Source: a virus
Virus record (IMG/VR): IMGVR_UViG_3300035181_002356
Location: 1-44,435 of that record
Reading direction: 5' to 3' (one strand)
DNA length: 44,435 nt
Position numbers and translations under genes: made by a program
In this document: positions 43,480 through 44,435 of the stretch, one piece after another
How the letters are laid out: every line of letters starts with the position of its first letter
Numbering within the stretch: position 1 is the first letter of the stretch
The notes under the pieces: generated by a model
What the model saw: only the letters and a program-made list of their open reading frames with translations
Told to the model about the DNA's origin: nothing
Database searches by the model: none

Positions 43480-44435
43480 GTGGGCGAGGATGCGTTAATA
43501 AAAAGTTCTTATTTTCCTAATGTAACTGTTAAAGAATTCAACTCATGGCATTGGCAATATCGTAATAGAATTAAAACACTTTCTCAGCTATCCAAATTTT
43601 TCCCTGTAGATGCCGAGCTGTCGAAACGTAGCAATGACGAGCTTCATATGGCTATCACGCCGTATTATTTAAATCTTATTGACAAAGAAAATTATCTCAA
43701 TGACCCGATATACAAACAGGCTGTACCATCTGCGGCAGAATTTTGCGATACGGGATTCATTGACCCTTTGCATGAAAAGGAACAGTCTCCAGTAGATGGG
43801 ATTGTTCATCGATATCCAGACCGATGTTTGTTTATTAGCACGTCATGGTGTGGAATGTATTGTCGCTTTTGTACTCGCAAACGCCAATGGAGACAAGGTG
43901 ATATGCCTAAGTCTCGCCGCCAACTTGAATTAATGATAGATTATATCCGGAAGACTCCAGTTATAAGAGATGTAATTCTTTCTGGTGGCGATCCTCTTTC
44001 ATTACCATTGGACACTCTTGAATTTATTTTGTCTTCTCTCCGGGCTATTCCTCATGTCGAGATTATCCGCATTGGCACTAGGTTTCCCGTGGTATTGCCT
44101 CAAAGAATCACAGATGACTTAGTCGGCATGGTTAAGAAGTATAGGCCGGTATATGTCAATACTCATTTCAATCATGTTAATGAAATTACGCCAGACTCAG
44201 CTCAGGCTTGCGACAAATTTCTTTGTGCGGGGATTCCAGTTAATAATCAGTCTGTATTGTTACGTGGGATTAATGATACCCCAGAAGATATGCTTCGTCT
44301 GTGCCATGGCCTTTTAAAAATTAGCGTGAGGCCGTATTATCTTTTTATCTGTGATACGGTTGTGGGCGCTGAACATTTTAGGACTTCAATAGAGACTGGA
44401 GTAAATATCATTAGGAGTATGCGTGGTTTTACATC
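43480..44435 (+). CDS. kamA: lysine 2,3-aminomutase (radical SAM), 3' end outside window
   Basis: The frame is open to the last base; 318 codons are visible. GTG 43480 is preferred, with GGAGGT at 43464-43469; ATG 43462 in the same frame is possible but lacks a ribosome site. The sequence follows KamA closely: NSWHWQYRNRI, then VDGIVHRYPDR, the radical-SAM cluster C124-X3-C128-X2-C131 (WCGMYCRFCTRKR), SGGDPLSLP, IRIGTRFPVVLPQRIT, NTHFNHVNEIT, VLLRGIND and VRPYYLFICDTVVGAEHFRT. The last segment is KamA-like and not EpmB-like. The enzyme uses a 4Fe-4S cluster, SAM and PLP to turn L-lysine into L-beta-lysine. The PLP lysine and zinc cysteines near the C-terminus are beyond the window. Confidence 0.9.
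   Translation, partial: MGEDALIKSSYFPNVTVKEFNSWHWQYRNRIKTLSQLSKFFPVDAELSKRSNDELHMAITPYYLNLIDKENYLNDPIYKQAVPSAAEFCDTGFIDPLHEKEQSPVDGIVHRYPDRCLFISTSWCGMYCRFCTRKRQWRQGDMPKSRRQLELMIDYIRKTPVIRDVILSGGDPLSLPLDTLEFILSSLRAIPHVEIIRIGTRFPVVLPQRITDDLVGMVKKYRPVYVNTHFNHVNEITPDSAQACDKFLCAGIPVNNQSVLLRGINDTPEDMLRLCHGLLKISVRPYYLFICDTVVGAEHFRTSIETGVNIIRSMRGFT

Noticed and set aside
43331-44435. Window end as a prophage/host border, with KamA as a host gene
   Set aside because: No att repeat, integrase or tRNA is seen, and the gene has the same CTATTAATA element as the head genes.

Overview
The window is a 44.4 kb piece of a tailed double-stranded DNA bacteriophage (Caudoviricetes). All convincing genes lie on the + strand, tightly packed, often overlapping or coupled, almost all with good Shine-Dalgarno sites. 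The recognised genes are a head-morphogenesis set (large terminase, portal, prohead protease/scaffold, two decoration-like proteins, HK97-type major capsid protein) plus phage replication and expression genes (RecA, DnaG-type primase core, a sigma-region-4-like protein). A 3,881-codon gene, an intein, a free-standing homing endonuclease and a metabolic enzyme suggest a large genome. The bacterial host cannot be named from the sequence. No integrase, att site, tRNA or rRNA was seen.

Layout. (1) 1-2287: end of a replication/expression module: RecA C-terminal part, double zinc-ribbon protein, primase catalytic core, sigma-region-4-like protein, ended by a strong terminator (2351-2378). (2) 2398-12089: nine genes of unknown function, probably late. 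(3) 12100-30202: two unknown genes, the giant 3,881-aa protein, large terminase and an intein-containing portal gene. (4) 30206-41367: head genes: a fused prohead protease/scaffold with a likely internal start for a free scaffold, small acidic and Cys-rich proteins, two decoration-like proteins, a protein with Gly-Pro-rich repeats and the major capsid protein, ended by a second strong terminator. (5) 41381-44435: accessory end: a GIY-YIG homing endonuclease with six C-terminal repeats, a small protein with an internal duplication, and a lysine 2,3-aminomutase (KamA) gene that runs off the window.

Regulation. The exact 9-mer CTATTAATA occurs seven times on the + strand, always at a gene boundary and twice directly behind a terminator. 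It resembles the T4 late-promoter octamer TATAAATA by one mismatch and is probably this phage's late promoter. The sigma-region-4-like protein at 1688 is a candidate cofactor. The endonuclease and KamA units also carry host-type sigma-70 promoters (TTGATT-N17-TATATT and TTGACT-N17-TATATT), so they may be expressed both early and late.

The most unusual points are the late-promoter network with leader hairpins, the giant orphan protein, the protease/scaffold nested start (as in lambda C/Nu3), the portal intein with a seemingly decayed endonuclease, a short helical motif shared by several head-region proteins, and the phage-borne KamA.
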